A stretch of DNA of 64,000 nucleotides. Origin: Sabulibacter ruber (lineage in GTDB: Bacteria; Bacteroidota; Bacteroidia; Cytophagales; Hymenobacteraceae). A program made the translations under genes and the position numbers. Below the pieces are notes generated by a model. It made no database searches and was not told the origin of the DNA. It saw only the letters and a list, made by a program, of their open reading frames with translations. This document shows, one piece after another, positions 61,999 through 64,000 of the stretch. The stretch spans positions 1,116,001 through 1,180,000 of the forward strand of contig NZ_JAFFID010000001.1 in assembly GCF_017355955.1 (NCBI RefSeq), written 5' to 3'. Every line of letters starts with the position of its first letter. The stretch's first letter is position 1.

Positions 61999-63147
61999 TT
62001 ATTGTTTAGCAGCCTGAATGATGGATTTCACCACCGCCTTGGGTTTGTTGTCTCGGTCGAACAGCAACGGGTAATCCGTTCGGCCGCGAACCGGCCAGCC
62101 GTTTCGCCAGGAGTCTTTATCACTTACTCCCCATAAGGTCACCCGGGAGATTTTGTCCTGATGCTTTAAAAAGAGCTTGAAGAAATCAAGATACCGCTCA
62201 TTGAAGGCCTGGCTCACAGAATCTGGCAATCCATTGGGGTAAGGATTCATCTTTTGCTGGTATTCGAAATTGGCCGCCACATCGGCTCCTACGTTTCCGC
62301 CAGGCGAGGGTAGCACTGTCAGGTCCAGCTCCGTGATCATGACTTTTACCCCAAGGCCAGAGAAAGCCAGGATGCTTTTCTCAAACTCCTCCGTAGTAGG
62401 GAAGGTCAACCCGATGTGGCCCTGCATGCCTATCCCGTCTATTTTAACCCCCTGCTGCTGCAGTTCTTTCACCATCGCCACCACTCCGTCTCTTTTCTTG
62501 GGTATGGCCATGGAGTAATCATTGTAGTATAATTCTGCTTTAGGGTCGGCCTCTTTGGCAAACTGAAAGGCAAGCTTGATAAAGTCTTTCCCAATGATTT
62601 CATAGAACTTGCTTTTCCGCCAGGAACCATCATCCAGAATCGCCTCATTCACCACATCCCAGGTATGCACCCGCCCCTTGTATCGGCCCACCACGGAACG
62701 AATATGGGTCTTCATGCGCTGGATTAATACCTCCCTAGACACATCACGGCCCAAGCTATCGGTGAAAAACCACCGGGGTGCCTGTGAGTGCCAGACCAAG
62801 GTATGGCCATTGATCAGCATTTTGTTCTCTTCCCCAAACTTCACGAAACGGTCTGGCAGGTCAAAATTGAACTGGCCTTCCCGGGGCTGGATCATGCCGC
62901 TTTTCATGCAGTTCTCCGCCACAATTGCGTTGAAGTTCTCTTTTACTACCTGAATACCCGCCGCGTCCTGCCCTGTAATCTGCTGGGCATTTAGTGCTGT
63001 GCCAATATGGAACTTGTTTTTAAACGCATCTTTCAGGCTTAATTCACCGGAATCGGTTTTAGCAACCTTGCAGGCCCCACTAAAAAGCATGACGCTAAGG
63101 ATGGCGACTTTTGCGGTGTTATAAAGTGTTTTCTTATTCATTTTCAT
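61999..63147 (-). CDS. GH10 endo-1,4-beta-xylanase, lipoprotein
   Basis: From ATG 63147 (63141 also possible) the protein has 382 residues. The N-terminus is a lipoprotein signal with lipobox (AILSVMLFSGAC), so the enzyme is anchored to a membrane. The GH10 barrel follows: FHIGTALNAQQITG, NHS-type binding segment NGHTLVWHSQAPRW, acid/base Glu in TWDVVNEAILDDG, GIGMQGHIGL and nucleophile Glu in VKVMITELDLTVLP. It cuts internal bonds of the xylan backbone. It heads the readable part of the cluster; four GTTACAN repeats lie upstream. Confidence 0.96.
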   Translation of the reverse strand: MKMNKKTLYNTAKVAILSVMLFSGACKVAKTDSGELSLKDAFKNKFHIGTALNAQQITGQDAAGIQVVKENFNAIVAENCMKSGMIQPREGQFNFDLPDRFVKFGEENKMLINGHTLVWHSQAPRWFFTDSLGRDVSREVLIQRMKTHIRSVVGRYKGRVHTWDVVNEAILDDGSWRKSKFYEIIGKDFIKLAFQFAKEADPKAELYYNDYSMAIPKKRDGVVAMVKELQQQGVKIDGIGMQGHIGLTFPTTEEFEKSILAFSGLGVKVMITELDLTVLPSPGGNVGADVAANFEYQQKMNPYPNGLPDSVSQAFNERYLDFFKLFLKHQDKISRVTLWGVSDKDSWRNGWPVRGRTDYPLLFDRDNKPKAVVKSIIQAAKQ

Positions 63148-63349
63148 AATTGGTTTTGCCAACGGAACTCCGGCTCTCAAGCTATTTACCTGGCGGCATG
63201 GCTAACGCTTTTCAGCACTTGACCTGCACTCGCAGTCTAATATACCCAAACTCCCGCATCCTCCTCCTTTACCAGAAGGTACAAAAATCAAATGTATCTA
63301 AGCAGCAGCAAAAGCTCCCCATAGGAGTGTTTCATTTCTTTTCCACGAT

Positions 63350-63398
63350 GTTACATCCGTTACATCTCGTGTTACAAAAACTTAGCCTGATGTTACAT
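63350..63398 (-). promoter_or_regulatory. Four GTTACAN repeats upstream of the xylanase gene
   Basis: GTTACAT occurs at 63350, 63359 and 63392 and GTTACAA at 63371, all in the same orientation within 49 bases, starting about 200 bases upstream of the GH10 start. They are candidate binding sites for a regulator of the cluster. The rest of 63181-63829 is non-coding; a short plus-strand frame (63469-63696) is not convincing. Confidence 0.4.
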
Positions 63399-63829
63399 TA
63401 CCCATCTTAAAGCGCTAAAAACGCATATTTTACATCCAACAGGGCAGACGGAAAAAGGTTGGTGTAACTTGTTCGCAGGCTCTTGGTCAAAGGAGCAGCC
63501 AAGGGTCTGCGAACGCCACAACCTGGATAATTTGCCAGAGACTTCTCCCCTTTCGGAAGTGATCGGCCCGATGAAATTGAAGGGAGAAAGAGGTTATCGT
63601 TTCAGGCCTGCTTTCCTAAAACCAAGCCCAAAACAGATTCTTGCCTCAGGAAAAATTTCGGATTTTTCCTTGGCAAAAGAAGTCTGGTTTGAATAGGCTG
63701 GCTATCTCTTTGGCATTGGTGAAACGTTGGGCAGATAGAGAGAAGCACCCAGGCAGAAAGTTGACCAAGTTCTTTGTATGTATTTGGAAGTTGAACCGTA
63801 CCAGAACAGAAGCATGCTGAACCGGAATC

Positions 63830-64000
63830 TTATTTAGGGTACTTGGTTGCAGCTACTGGCTTAAACAAGAGTTGCGAGAACAGGTACAGGTCATTTTTCC
63901 AGACGTTGAAGTCGTGTCCGCCTGGTTCTATGTAATAAATATGCGGTACCCCATGCTGTGCCAGGTAGTCATGGGTGCGCTGAGTGATGTGCAATAAGTT
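63830..64000 (-). CDS. Esterase C-terminus (feruloyl/acetyl esterase-like), truncated by window edge
   Basis: The last 56 residues of a protein extending beyond the right edge. They contain YLAQHGVPHIYYIEPGGHDF, NVWKNDLYLFSQLLFK, where the GGHDF histidine fits the catalytic histidine of the esterase-D/CE1 family (feruloyl and acetylxylan esterases). The stop is at 63830-63832. Same strand and neighbourhood as the xylan genes, so probably part of the same degradation pathway, in a separate or upstream unit. Confidence 0.7.
   Translation of the reverse strand, partial: NLLHITQRTHDYLAQHGVPHIYYIEPGGHDFNVWKNDLYLFSQLLFKPVAATKYPK

Overview
The window looks like a chromosomal accessory region of a Bacteroidota bacterium, most likely in the Cytophagales/Hymenobacteraceae range (Rufibacter/Pontibacter-like). 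This is inferred from the proteins (GH97, Nudix-type AraR-like regulator, Bacteroidota-type tyrosine-integrase motif, VirE_N/VapE replication protein, lipoprotein signals) and from promoters of the TAnnTTTG type. No rRNA, tRNA or CRISPR array was seen.

Layout. (1) 1-6.5 kb: a giant minus-strand SpvB/TcB/Rhs protein that runs off the left edge. (2) 6.5-16.6 kb: a loose region with a decayed tyrosine recombinase, a small serine recombinase, an ADP-ribosylglycohydrolase, several unrecognised genes and three paralogues of one unknown family. (3) 16.8-20.1 kb: the replication module of a mobile element, with a primase/VapE-helicase protein, a small HTH protein and an iteron-like cluster of TGTAGCA heptamers. 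(4) 20.15-38.8 kb: one tightly packed minus-strand operon of eleven genes. It starts with a WYL regulator, continues with a DNA methyltransferase fused to a histidine-kinase module and a response regulator with a cold-shock-like domain, then two different HsdM subunits, a PD-(D/E)XK protein, HsdS, HsdR, an HNH-like protein, an unknown protein and a double-HKD phospholipase-D-like protein. (5) 40.0-41.6 kb: a large serine recombinase that probably belongs to the same island. (6) 41.6-47.7 kb: decayed small genes of the host mobile element, interrupted by a KAP NTPase/membrane-protein pair and a lipoprotein/membrane pair. (7) 47.7-51.5 kb: AT-rich sequence with a duplicated peptide-coding repeat, then three attC-like sites bounding two integron-type gene cassettes with no integron integrase in view. 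(8) 51.7-64 kb: a xylan/arabinoxylan degradation cluster (GH10, three GH43, GH97, esterases) with an AraR-type Nudix regulator at its downstream end.

How the genes may work together. The operon in (4) reads as a type I restriction system to which phosphorelay signalling has been added. The kinase is physically part of a DNA-recognising methyltransferase, and its likely partner receiver is the next gene. A plausible model is that DNA or methylation state sensed by the methylase/TRD part controls the kinase, with the WYL protein controlling transcription. This is inference; I know no named defence system with this composition. The xylan cluster works as a pathway: GH10 cuts the backbone, esterases remove acetyl or feruloyl groups, GH43 and GH97 enzymes remove side chains and xylose, and the sugar-sensing Nudix regulator probably controls expression.
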